From NCBI GenBank assembly GCA_009767595.1, contig VSDK01018357.1, positions 30,909 to 94,908 on the forward strand: 64,000 nucleotides of DNA. The letters run 5' to 3'. Each line of letters opens with the position of its first letter. Position 1 is the stretch's first letter. Position numbers and translations under genes: made by a program. Origin of the DNA: Symbiodinium kawagutii. Its lineage: Eukaryota > Sar > Dinophyceae > Suessiales > Symbiodiniaceae. Below the pieces are notes generated by a model, which saw only the letters and a list, made by a program, of their open reading frames with translations, ran no database searches and was not told the origin of the DNA. Shown here piece by piece: positions 1 through 11,320 of this stretch.

Positions 1-729
1 GAAGAGCGAAAATGTAAATGATATTCATACGGGGAAAATATCCCTACGAATTGCATTGATGTTCAAGTATACTGATGCTTTGTTGTGACGCTGGATCCAC
101 GAATACTTTTACAAAAATACAAATGCCAATACCAACCACGATCAAATACATTCAAATGTCATCCGTCATCTATCAAGCCTATGAATGCTGAATATCGACC
201 ATAAAATGGTATCTGGCATATTCTACAACAATGACATCAATGATCAAAATCAACTCACTATATCTCACTATCAACCACGGTCATCTTCCAATTGGACATT
301 TACAAACGGGATCTTAACAAAAATCATTTACATTAAAACTAGCAATAGATCGATCATCTACAATGTCTATAATACAAGCGCCATGGCAAACATTCAACGT
401 CCATAAATTGCTGAGCCCCATGAAGCAACGGGACAGTTGCCAAGGCCAGTAACCAGTGGCTGATGTGTCGCTACACGTCATGTTATAACTAGGGAAATGC
501 CATGGCCGAAAGCCAGGATACATAACACGGTCACCCAACGTCAGGTTATGTCACACTGGTGTAAAACATTTCTGGGGAGTCATCAGACCGGGTCAACCAC
601 TTCACAGCAGTGATCCACCTTTAATGGCTTGGGTTCTGCAAAGTCATGTGTCCAAAACAGCCGTGCTGTTGAAAAATCCGATTTATATATGTCTGCATTG
701 CAGCCTGTGGATGACCAGGACCGAGGCAC
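1..729. other. no exon recognised at left edge
   Basis: This stretch lies 3' of the last kinase exon that I could place (minus strand). The kinase C-lobe should continue here or beyond the window edge, but neither strand shows a convincing exon with splice sites and a continuing kinase motif. The composition is AT-rich with scattered short open frames only. Confidence 0.4.
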
Positions 730-1104
730 ATGGGGATCATCGTGTGAAAAGGGTAAGGACGTGAAGCACATAGCATAGAGCACCATGCCCAGTGACCACA
801 TGTCGCTCTTCTCAGAGTACTCCCTGGTGGTTTCATCAAACAACCCAAACACACAGACAATCGCAGGATCTACGAATGGATCTTCACCTACATTATGGGG
901 GGGTTCTCAAAATAATGGACCCCCAAAAATGGCTGGCTCATGCTGGTTCATTACAAACTAGTGACTGCGACTGCTAGTTGAATCTATTTGATGATTTGAG
1001 GGTGCTCGGGTGCACCTTTTCTTGAGTAGAGACCACCACATGTAGATAAGAAGGTCAAAGAAAAAACTATTGAGACCAGCAAGAAGACCACCACCACCAC
1101 CATC

Positions 1105-1136
<32 letters not shown>

Positions 1137-4100
1137 CGAGAAGGACAACAGCGACAGCGAAATGGACATCAACATCAACAAATGCAGTGACTTCACACTC
1201 TGGCCTCTTGAAATCCTCCGTAAAAAGCAGCTCTGGAGCGGTGTACTCCACCGTGCCCGTGTATCCCCGGGACGCAGCTGCAGTGGCACTGGCTGGCGGC
1301 TCTCCAAAGGCTTGCGCTGTGCCAAAGTCGCTCAGCAATGCGCGGGGGAAGTCTGTACCTAACCGTCACGTTGCCATGGACAGGGGGGCGTAGGTAGGTA
1401 TGGTCAGCAACAAACATGGAGGTATGAAATGGGAGCCTCAGAGCATGGCAGGTACTAGGTCGTAGGTCCGCTGGTAGCAGGTTCTGTTGTTCCAAAAAAG
1501 TGTGTTGCCTTGCTATCCGTGAACCAAATCGAAGTCAAACTGCCGAGCAGTTGCTGATCTTAAGGCGAGGTACGTCGACCGCCGACCTCCTCTGGGAAAG
1601 ACAGGAGGATGTTGGTGGGCTTTAAATCTCGGTGAAGGATGCCCTGCCGATGAAGATGCTGCAAACCAAGGAGGATATCCTGCATTGGCCCCGGAAAAAC
1701 GGATTTCACTGGTTCTCCATGAGGTGTCTAGTGCCAGCATGCTCATATCTGAAATCACCCAAATCGGACCACAACTCCACACTACAGCGGCATCAACGAT
1801 GTAAGAGTGGCAAACACAAACAGCAACAAATCAAAATGGATCTGTGTGCTGCGATGCAAATCCCCCAGTGAAAAATCGCAGCTCAAACTGGCACCAAGCA
1901 GTGACAAATCGTGAGGCAAGCGTCGAGGAGGAAATGCCAGGTCTGCTCCTTGCCACGGTTCAATGTGCTTGGAGCTGATGAGAAACACACAACAAAAAAC
2001 ACAACCAATGCATGACCACCAACGAATGAATGCATGACCACCAGAGTGTCTGACTGATAGGTTTGCATAATCAGGTCCTTGCACTTCAGATGGACCCAAC
2101 CCTAAACTGTCGCAGTTTTCCCTTCACTCATTTCCCCTACACTCAGCAGCTGGTAAGAATCCATTCCCCAAGGTTCGGCATAGCTTGGTCTAAGCGGCTG
2201 TAGACAATGGCTCTTTGGGCGTCATCAGGTTGCCATCGTGCCAAATCATCTCCGCCAAGGATCCTCCATTGCCTCAGGGTCACCCACAGTTTTGCCGCAC
2301 GTTACACACTGTGTTTTATTTGAAGCCATAATATTCAGATAATATTACCTGCACATTGGTTGCGTATCCTCTAATCAACGCCTTTGAACCGTCCAAAAAT
2401 TGCTTTGTCTTTTTTGTTCCGCTGAAAAGTGGAGGAATCTGAAAAATCTTCGTATTTGCAATGCCATTTGTTCTACATATCAAATTCAAATATATCATAA
2501 TCATAACTTAGTTCCTGCTTGGAATAATCTGGGTACAGCAGGGAGTGCAACATTTGATCAATTGTGTGGTTGTAATGCGAATGGATACCCCACTAGGCCC
2601 CACTAGCCTTCCGCCCCGAAGGCAGCTGTGTCCAAACGAGATCTGGATATTTTCTGACAAAATATGTCAAAGCTCAAGATTAAGCAACACATTTATGCAA
2701 GTTGAGCATCCTTACCATCGAGATTTTTCAGGCACAACAAAGCTACCATGTTTCGTTTCACCTTTCAGCCACACCACACCATCCACTACAAAGCACTGCC
2801 TTATTCATTTCAAAACTATACTAGCTACGCATGCCGTTTCCTGTCATTAATCACTCTTCATGATAGCTATATATACTCATGTCCAAACATCAGTCGTAAA
2901 TGTCTGCAGTGGTGATAGCTGTCCTTTTCGATGGTTCAGAGTGATCATAGTGGATCCTGCTTGGTTCGCCAGGCTGCAGTACTGCATCAGGATGAACAGG
3001 AAAGGAACGAAGGGACAGAATTCGGACCTCCTCGACAGCTCCAACCAGGAGTGTTTGTACTCCACGATGTTGGGATGGTGAAGGCCTTGGTTCTGTCGCT
3101 CACTCAGCAGCACACTCTGCCAGCAACGCGTGGTTCCAGGGCGTTTTTTTTTCGTGTTTTTCGGTGCTAGGATATCACCAGGTTGGGGTAGGACAGGCTA
3201 GAATCCAAGCCTTTCATGAAACCCAGCCTGGGGATGATGGCTTTAAAACACCAACTTACAGCCTGCAAGAAACCCAGCCTGGGGATGACATTAAAACAAC
3301 CAACTTGTATCCTACATATCGCCGTTCCTTGTCCTAGCCCCACCGCCAGGAACTGCCCAGCGTCGTTCAAAGGTCTTCACCTCGCGCACCATGTCGCGGA
3401 GCCAGACTTTGTTGTCACCCACGGGCACTTTTTTCACCTGGAGCAGCGGTTTCTTCTATGAGAACTGGCAGGGGTTCATCAAAGGGATGCCCATCAGAGA
3501 TGACCGGGTCATTAAGAAACATTAAAACACCTTCATAGGAACCGGGTTCCGATGAGCGAACAGGGTGGACATGTAACCTGCACACAATCAGGATATCATC
3601 AAAGTGGATACCAACAAGCGAATGTCAACAACGAAAGGGACATCTGAGCTGACCAGTCATGAACTTCCTTAAAGAAGGAAAGCTGGCATGCCTACAGTGG
3701 CATGAGACCATGGTGGTTGTGTACTCACCTGGCCATTGATTGAAGTTCTTGAGGACCCAAAGCTGCTTGATGGTTTCAACCCATTAGTTCAACTGTATCT
3801 AACCAGCTGGTCACATACTGTGTATCTATGTGTGTTTCATGTTGGTGAGCATGGCTTCCTTATTGGTGACCTACTACAAGCAAATTAAACCGCATCTTTA
3901 CCACACCCTCCCTATTCACCAACCTCACCCTCAATTCTTAATGGATCCCCCTGATCTCCTGGACTTTTTGCAAAACGGACATGACTGCACCCATAACAAC
4001 CATGCACCGACTGAAATCACTTGCCCCGTGCCACTTCCCAGGACTCAACCACACAATATCGCGACGAGTCACCGCGTAGTCACCCAGCATCATGTCGTCC

Positions 4101-4182
4101 AAGACATGCCGACAGAGGTACACAGCTCCGAAACTTCCGGAGCCCAACATCCGTGTTTCTTGAAAAAAGCGCGCATAGTAAC
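730..4182 (-). CDS. Ser/Thr protein kinase, PEK/GCN2-like (partial, 8 exons)
   Basis: Exons in transcript order: 4182-4073, 3437-3381, 3116-2975, 2272-2214, 1948-1925, 1679-1580, 1358-1205 and 823-730. Joined, they give about 247 codons in one frame covering most of a kinase domain. The glycine loop GSGSFGAVY comes first, then the lysine in YAVKK, HPNIVEYKHSWLE, the hinge ILMQYCSNGGSL, the catalytic loop HRDLKPTN, SDFGTAQ (DFG), TGTVEYTAPELL (APE) and SDMWSLGMVLYAM. The set of essential residues looks complete, so this is probably an active kinase. The NSWLE-like and MQYC segments resemble eIF2-alpha kinases (family knowledge); substrate is not deducible. Donors are mixed: GT at five sites including the last, GC at 2974 and 1204, GA at 2213 and 1924. 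The 1948-1925 exon is only 24 bp. The acceptor of exon 3 is AG|A, not AG|G. Both ends of the gene are missing: no start codon exon was found, and the C-lobe after DDPH runs toward the left edge. Confidence 0.88.
885..930. repeat. half copy of TTCTCAAAATA inverted-repeat family
   Basis: The segment contains GGTTCTCAAAATAATGG followed by a C-run and AAATGGCTGG, matching one terminus of the MITE-like family at 4492, 13823 and 34304. No matching right terminus was found nearby, so this is a solo end or a decayed copy inside the kinase intron. Confidence 0.4.
3196..3305. repeat. short tandem duplication in kinase intron
   Basis: The phrase GAAACCCAGCCTGGGGATGA occurs twice about 60 bp apart, with flanking TTAAAACA(A)CCAACTT also repeated. 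It lies between kinase exons at 3437-3381 and 3116-2975. Confidence 0.6.
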
Positions 4183-4491
4183 CTCAGTGGCGATTCACAT
4201 CAGCTTATGGGCTGCCACCAACAACAAAAAAAAGGTCCAGCAAAAAAAGATCTCGCCTGTCAAATGTGTGGCATCAAGCCTGCCCAAATATCATCACATT
4301 CCTTGCCTTGGCTGTCTTTCCGGTCTGCCAACACCAAACAAAACAATGGAACAAAATGCATGGAACCCCCGGCCGAAATGCAGCGATATGTACAACTCTT
4401 CTGGTCGATATAGCACCTCATGGACAATTATCACTTACTGTTCCCATGTCCTCCTGCTGCTGCCGCTGTCTGAACCATACAGTCCTCCTAT

Positions 4492-4597
4492 GGGTGTTTC
4501 TTAGAATGGAAGTACCTCCAAATCATCCAGCTTACAAACCGTTTATATCATTTAGTAAACCAGCCATTTTTGGAGTATCCGCATTCTAAGAATCCCC
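4492..4597. mobile_element. MITE-like element with 5-bp target duplication CCTAT
   Basis: The left end GGGTGTTTCTTAGAATGG and the right end, read on the other strand as GGGGATTCTTAGAATGCGG, are imperfect terminal inverted repeats extending about 38 bp. The element is flanked by CCTAT at 4487-4491 and 4598-4602. It has no coding capacity. It belongs with the copies at 13823 and 34304. Confidence 0.7.
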
Positions 4598-5573
4598 CCT
4601 ATATGTATTATAGTTTGTGCTTTGTTGGTGTCAAACCATTCATAGCCAATCAACCCATCTCTTTCGCTCCAAGAAGCAGTGCTATTCCCGACGCTTATGC
4701 CGTGTAGCTTGTTGGTTGTTGTCCCCATTGATGTTGGTTCGTATCCTCTCAGTAGTGCTGTTGATCGTTCCCCAGACCTAGAATTGTCAACAACTCCCAA
4801 ACTTCAACTTCTCTTGGGAACTCGGAACCAGGATTCTACCATCATCCATCCTTAGTCATCACTATGGCCGCTCGCTGTTACCTATTGCTGGTTGCTAGCT
4901 CATCATTGAATCAATCCACCAGCTGAATCCCCACCACCTGAGTGGTTGTGCACTGCATGGTGGTGTTCTCAGAAATGGTCATTCTTGGGTCTACGATGAG
5001 CTATATACAATCAACCAATAGATGGAAACGATCTCCCCCTGTTGGGTCCTGCTGAGTCATACTGTTGATTTTTTGTGTTGTCCCCAAAAAATTACTTGAC
5101 CCCCACTGATAACCATGAGTCAGCCGTTGTGGCCATGCGGATCACCATCATCATGCTGGTCGTGAAAGATTCTGTATTCATTGTTTGTCATTAATATTTG
5201 TTGGTCATAACAATGAAATATTACTGTCATTACTGCCAAAAATGTCATCATTCAAACATCTAATAAATTAAAGGAATACATATTCGTGAGTATTAATTAT
5301 CATCATTGTTGTGTGTCATCTTCGAATCCTGCAATTTCTCTTGCTTATGATTCCCAATCATCCCGTTCATTATCCAGCGACGAACCATCTATCATTGATG
5401 CACACGAAAGGACATCAACCAACCAATCATTCACCAGTAATCCCTAGTAAATCCATACTTAGCCATGACTTGACCAACAAAAATCATTTAACTAACCATT
5501 TACCAACCATTTTCGTCATGTTTCACCAGCCCTGAAATCACCCAGGCCATGCTCCACCACCCATGGCCACCAC
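4598..5573. other. spacer, nothing recognised
   Basis: AT-rich sequence with repeated Asn/His-type open frames. No exon, RNA gene or tandem array could be supported here. Confidence 0.4.
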
Positions 5574-5701
5574 CCCATGGCCGCCGCGTGGCCCGTGTTC
5601 AGCAGCCCTTGGGGCAGGTGCCTCAGCGCTGCAGCGGCCTCCTGCTGGGCCTTGGCACCGCCCTCGGAGGCGAAGATGGGAACCTCCGTGGGGTCCACGG
5701 C
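5574..5701 (-). CDS. exon of an armadillo/HEAT-like repeat protein
   Basis: A GC-rich 128-bp minus-strand exon, entered by GGCGAG|GCC and left by GGG|GTGGTG. It encodes AVDPTEVPIFASEGGAKAQQ continuing EAAAALRHLPQG, an alanine-rich amphipathic helix pair of the kind seen in armadillo repeats (EGGxxAQxxAAxAL). Third-position GC is high on this strand. It exits in phase 2. The neighbouring kinase first exon needs a one-base remainder, so the two are not directly joined. The rest of the gene was not found; a minisatellite fills the upstream intron. Confidence 0.55.
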
Positions 5702-5779
5702 CTCGCCAGCGGCAACGACGGCAACGACGGCAACGAGGAAGGGCGAGGTTGATGGAGTGGAGGAGGGGGATGAAAATGG

Positions 5780-7925
5780 GGATGAATGGTGGGCATGAAT
5801 GGTTGGATTTGATGGTGGTGGATGGTTGGATTTGATGATGGTGGATGGTTGGATTGAATGATGGTGAATGGTTGGATTTGGTAATGGTGGATGGTTGGAT
5901 TTGATGATGGTGGATGGTTGGATTAAATGATGGTGGGTGATGTGAATGGTTGGACTGAATGATGGTGGATGGTTGGATTAAATGATGGTGGGTGATGTGA
6001 ATGGTTGGACTGAATGATGGTGGATGGTTGGATTAAATGATGGTGGGTGATGTGAATGGTTGGACTGAATGATGGTGGATGGTTGGATTAAATGATGGTG
6101 GGTGATGTGAATGGTTGGACTGAATGATGGTGGATGGTTGGATTAAATGATGGTGGGTGATGTGAATGGTTGGACTGAATGATGGTGGATGGTTGGATTA
6201 AATGATGGTGGGTGATGTGAATGGTTGGACTGAATGATGGTGGATGGTTGGATTAAATGATGGTGGGTGATGTGAATGGTTGGACTGAATGATGGTGGAT
6301 GGTTGGATTAAATGATGGTGGGTGATGTGAATGGTTGGACTGAATGATGGTGGATGGTTGGATTAAATGATGGTGGGTGATGTGAATGGTTGGACTGAAT
6401 GATGGTGGATGGTTGGATTAAATGATGGTGGGTGATGTGAATGGTTGGACTGAATGATGGTGGATGGTTGGATTAAATGATGGTGGGTGATGTGAATGGT
6501 TGGACTGAATGATGGTGGATGGTTGGATTAAATGATGGTGGGTGATGTGAATGGTTGGACTGAATGATGGTGGATGGTTGGATTAAATGATGGTGGGTGA
6601 TGTGAATGGTTGGACTGAATGATGGTGGATGGTTGGATTAAATGATGGTGGGTGATGTGAATGGTTGGACTGAATGATGGTGGATGGTTGGATTAAATGA
6701 TGGTGGGTGATGTGAATGGTTGGACTGAATGATGGTGGATGGTTGGATTAAATGATGGTGGGTGATGTGAATGGTTGGACTGAATGATGGTGGATGGTTG
6801 GATTAAATGATGGTGGGTGATGTGAATGGTTGGACTGAATGATGGTGGATGGTTGGATTAAATGATGGTGGGTGATGTGAATGGTTGGACTGAATGATGG
6901 TGGATGGTTGGATTAAATGATGGTGGGTGATGTGAATGGTTGGACTGAATGATGGTGGATGGTTGGATTAAATGATGGTGGGTGATGTGAATGGTTGGAC
7001 TGAATGATGGTGGATGGTTGGATTAAATGATGGTGGGTGATGTGAATGGTTGGACTGAATGATGGTGGATGGTTGGATTAAATGATGGTGGGTGATGTGA
7101 ATGGTTGGACTGAATGATGGTGGATGGTTGGATTAAATGATGGTGGGTGATGTGAATGGTTGGACTGAATGATGGTGGATGGTTGGATTAAATGATGGTG
7201 GGTGATGTGAATGGTTGGACTGAATGATGGTGGATGGTTGGATTAAATGATGGTGGGTGATGTGAATGGTTGGACTGAATGATGGTGGATGGTTGGATTA
7301 AATGATGGTGGGTGATGTGAATGGTTGGACTGAATGATGGTGGATGGTTGGATTAAATGATGGTGGGTGATGTGAATGGTTGGACTGAATGATGGTGGAT
7401 GGTTGGATTAAATGATGGTGGGTGATGTGAATGGTTGGACTGAATGATGGTGGATGGTTGGATTAAATGATGGTGGGTGATGTGAATGGTTGGACTGAAT
7501 GATGGTGGATGGTTGGATTGAATGATGGTGAATGGTTGGATTTGGTGATGGTGGATGGTTAGATTGAATGATGGTGGATGGTTGGATTGAATGATGGTGG
7601 ATGGTTGGATTAAATGATGGTGGGTGATGTGAATGGTTGGATTGAATGATGGTGGATGGTTGGATTGAATGATGGTGGATGGTTGGATTGAATGATGGTG
7701 AATGGTTGGATTTGGTGATGGTGGATGGGTAGATTGAATGATGGTGGATGGTTGGATTAAATGATGGTGGGTGATGTGGATGGTTGGATTGAATGATGGT
7801 GGATGGTTGGATTGAATGATGGTGGATGGTTGGATTGAATGATGGTGGATGGTTGGATTGAATGATGGTGGATGGTTGGATTGAATGATGGTGGATGGTT
7901 GGATTGAATGATGGTGAATGGTGAA
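5780..7925. repeat. 55-bp minisatellite array with degenerate flanks
   Basis: The core from about 5930 to 7510 is a 55-bp unit built from GATGGTGGATGGTTGG and ATGGTGGGTGATGTG blocks. The marker TGGACTGAAT recurs from 5951 to 7491 at exact 55-bp steps, giving 29 occurrences without visible change. The flanks (5780-5930 and 7510-7925) hold shorter, degenerate GATGGTGGATGGTTGGATT units of about 23-25 bp. The period is not a multiple of three, so the apparent His/Pro/Ile-rich frame on the minus strand is not a protein. Confidence 0.95.
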
Positions 7926-7935
7926 TGTGATGGAT

Positions 7936-8630
7936 CATTTGATGGTTAATGGTTGGGTTCCAATGGTGCTTGATGCCTTGGGTTTGATGGCTAGCTGATG
8001 GTGAATTAGATGGTTTGTTCGAGATGGCTTTTGAGCTGATGCTCAGCTGATGGAAAATCAGCTTGGCGTGTTGTTCTCTTTCTGTTTATCTAGTTAGCAG
8101 ATAGACAACTAGATGTTTTTAATTTAAGGGGTTAATTGATGATTCATTGGTGATCTATCATGTTGTGTTATGGCCCTTTTGTACGGGCTTTCTAGTATAT
8201 AAACATTCCTTAAGTGATATTTGTGTAATGTCGTATAATGATCAATGATTCAAATATACCAAATTGGTTTACAACAGTTGAAGATGTTTGAAATGATAAT
8301 TAGTCTCTTGGCCCAAAGGCGTAATTCATGATGAATCTTGAAATCTTAATCCATGGCTGATTCACCAAGATCATTCACAATATGACTACAACGAAGGTTG
8401 ATAACAAGTGAATTGTTCATGATGGCAATTTGCAAAAATAAAGAACGACCCAACTGCAGTCTGACTGTTAAACAGCATCAGAACTTGAGGAAGCTCAACG
8501 GTAATGACGAGTGGAAAATGTTCTGGACCCAAATGAAATCCTCCTGTAGATAAACATATTGCGTTTGGACAATGGCTTTTGCTCGATACGAAACGAAACA
8601 TCTCGGTGAACATTCTGGAAAGTGTCGTAC
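7936..8630. other. AT-rich spacer, nothing recognised
   Basis: No exon-like GC island, repeat array or RNA gene could be seen between the minisatellite and the candidate exon at 8631. Confidence 0.4.
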
Positions 8631-8726
8631 CCAAGGCTGCTGGTATCCCCACGCATCGCATACTTCCCCGCCCGCCTTCGCGTTGAGCAAGAAGGGATTA
8701 CTGTCGTAGTCGTCTCCAATTGCTTC
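8631..8726 (-). CDS. candidate exon, unrecognised product
   Basis: A 32-codon minus-strand exon bounded by GCTGAG|GAAGC and CCTTGG|GTACG, phase 0 at both ends. The product contains EAIGDDYDSNPFLLNAKAGG then EVCDAWGYQQPW, an acidic and aromatic composition unlike intron translation. I do not recognise the family. It cannot follow the 10397-10524 exon directly because the phase would give a stop. Confidence 0.4.
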
Positions 8727-9088
8727 CTCAGCGGTGAACAAGCAGGTCAGCCAATAAACCACCATGAGCAACAAACATGATGGTCGTCTGCTGAAAAAAT
8801 ACTAGGCACAGTGCCCTGATTAAGAATCAGCATAAAATCGATGATCATAATCTGACATGCGCCAGCTTAACAATCCAACAATGAATGGCTTTCAACGCTG
8901 CTCCAAAGGCAAGAAAAAATGTGTTGATAGATGTTCATGGTGAATTGCCAAGTTTCTACCGCATCTGCTTGTTCTTCACCGTCAGATCCACCCAAACGAT
9001 CAAGCCGAGAGTCTTCTTGAAAGTCCTATGGCTCAGACTCTAAGGCTGGGTAGGATGGTAGGCCGGTGGACCGAAGTGCGGAACATAC

Positions 9089-10326
9089 CTCCCACAGGAA
9101 GAAAGTTTTCGAACAACTGGCTCATGAGCTTTGTGTGTTGCATGTTGATCTGTTGATCTTAACTTGTGAGTTTCTTGCTATGGCCCCGTCCACCCCGTAC
9201 TAAATTATAATACTATATATTTAGTACGGGGTGACCGGGGCCACACTGGCACAGCGACGTTCAGTGTAGGATTCTAAGGGGAAAGGGTTGTGCACAGCAA
9301 AGCGTTCAGAACTTTTGTCCGGTCGATGCGTCCGAGAGCAGGTGCAGCCTTGCTACCCAAGTGACGCAAGCAGACACACTGTGTTGGAACCAGAGTTTCT
9401 CTTTAAATGAAAGAAAATCCTCTCCCACAGGAAGAAAGTTTTCGAACAACTGGCTCATGAGCTTTGTGTGTTGCATGTTGATCTGTTGATCTTAACTTGT
9501 GAGTTTCTTGCTATGGCCCCGTCCACCCCGTACTAAATTATAATACTATATATTTAGTACGGGGTGACCGGGGCCACACTGGCACAGCGACGTTCAGTGT
9601 AGGATTCTAAGGGGAAAGGGTTGTGCACAGCAAAGCGTTCAGAACTTTTGTCCGGTCGATGCGTCCGAGAGCAGGTGCAGCCTTGCTACCCAAGTGACGC
9701 AAGCAGACACACTGTGTTGGAACCAGAGTTTCTCTTTAAATGAAAGAAAATCCTCTCCCACAGGAAGAAAGTTTTCGAACAACTGGCTCATGAGCTTTGT
9801 GTGTTGCATGTTGATCTGTTGATCTTAACTTGTGAGTTTCTTGCTATGGCCCCGTCCACCCCGTACTAAATTATAATACTATATATTTAGTACGGGGTGA
9901 CCGGGGCCACACTGGCACAGCGACGTTCAGTGTAGGATTCTAAGGGGAAAGGGTTGTGCACAGCAAAGCGTTCAGAACTTTTGTCCGGTCGATGCGTCCG
10001 AGAGCAGGTGCAGCCTTGCTACCCAAGTGACGCAAGCAGACACACTGTGTTGGAACCAGAGTTTCTCTTTAAATGAAAGAAAATCCTCTCCCACAGGAAG
10101 AAAGTTTTCGAACAACTGGCTCATGAGCTTTGTGTGTTGCATGTTGATCTGTTGATCTTAACTTGTGAGTTTCTTGCTATGGCCCCGTCCACCCCGTACT
10201 AAATTATAATACTATATATTTAGTACGGGGTGACCGGGGCCACACTGGCACAGCGACGTTCAGTGTAGGATTCTAAGGGGAAAGGGTTGTGCACAGCAAA
10301 GCGTTCAGAACTTTTGTCCGGTCGAT
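9089..10326. repeat. 333-bp tandem repeat, about 3.7 units, each with a hairpin
   Basis: The marker CTCCCACAGGAAGAAAG recurs at 9089, 9422, 9755 and 10088, exact 333-bp steps. The last unit breaks off at GTCCGGTCGATG (10326). Units look identical by eye. Each contains a palindrome (next feature). No open frame runs through the unit. Confidence 0.95.
9182..9242. repeat. 61-bp imperfect palindrome, repeated at +333, +666, +999
   Basis: The left arm 9182-9205 starts GGCCCCGTCCACCCCGTAC, and the right arm 9219-9242 ends GTACGGGGTGACCGGGGCC. The arms pair at 22 of 24 positions around a 13-nt AT-rich loop. Further copies lie at 9515-9575, 9848-9908 and 10181-10241. It could be a tiny inverted-repeat element that was inserted before the unit was amplified, or a structural (cruciform) motif. 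Confidence 0.9.
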
Positions 10327-10396
10327 GTACCAACAAGTCATGAAGTCATGGATGGGTCGGAGATGATTAAAGCCATAGCAGGTACGTAGGTATAAC

Positions 10397-10524
10397 CGAT
10401 GTCAATCTGTATAGTTCTTCGAGTTCCATCTGTAGTGAAATTATGCTGAATAAGTGACTCTTCCAAGAGAAACACATGCACAAACAAGTTCAAGTTGCGA
10501 CACGTTGCCAGCACCTGATCTGTC
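10397..10524 (-). CDS. candidate downstream exon of the J-domain gene
   Basis: A 128-bp minus-strand exon from GCGAG|GACAG to GACATCG|GTTATA. It encodes TDQVLATCRNLNLFVHVFLL followed by EESLIQHNFTTDGTRRTIQ. Entry needs two bases from the previous exon, which the J-domain exon ending at 11321 provides. The assignment to that gene rests only on phase and order. Codon use is less GC-rich than in the neighbouring exons, so a chance frame is possible. Confidence 0.35.
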
Positions 10525-11320
10525 CTCGCATCTGTGAGCAATCCCCTCCCCAAGAAATTGATATGCCCCGATGGTGAAGTCCCAATTCAATGAACAGGGC
10601 TTCACCACTAAACCATAGTCAAAGACTCTGAGAATCTCTGAGAGTTTCATTTTAGGGGAAACCAACGGAAACCATGGCGAAGGACTAGCGATTGGTCGAT
10701 TGGTGTCGCCCAAGATGCACCGTGAGCTACCACTGGCTCTCAGCATCTCAGCCACTGGCTCAACATCTCAGCAGCTCCTCTCGCTCATCGCAGGTTTTGT
10801 GAAATTTCAAGCCCGCAGCATTCACCATCTCCATGAAGGTCTCCACATCAAAGCCTGGCCACCGGGCTGGAAACAATGCGGTTCCAGCTTCCAATATCTT
10901 CCAAGAAGCGAGGAAGGATTGCTTGCGGAGTTCGCAGATGATTCATGATGAGAATCATATTTTTTGTTTCTTTGTTTGTTTGTTTAGCATCTTCAATGTG
11001 AAGCCCAATCTAGAAAAAGGGGACATCCACAACCCGATGCATTTTACTATATGCCGCTGCTGTCCTTTCAAATATCTGAAAAAAAAGGTCCCATCGATGG
11101 TTTCTGTCACTTTTTTCTATGATTATTGACTATCATTCACCAGTGCTACCAAAATATTGGTCCGATGGGCGGTTTCTCTGACATTTTCTTATATGATTAT
11201 TTCTGATTAGTGTTGAATATCATTCCAATGAAGGATTTCCATGACATTTTGCTATATGATTCTTTCCTATCATTCACCAATGTCACCAGTGCCGAGGACA
11301 AGCATTGCAGACCCTGGCAC

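Noticed and set aside
5930..7510. CRISPR-like regular repeat spacing
   Set aside because: There are no unique spacers; units abut as a tandem minisatellite in a eukaryotic intron context.
7408..7938. 176-residue His/Pro/Ile-rich frame on the minus strand
   Set aside because: It is a translation of the minisatellite; the 55-bp period rotates the frame and there is no other coding sign.
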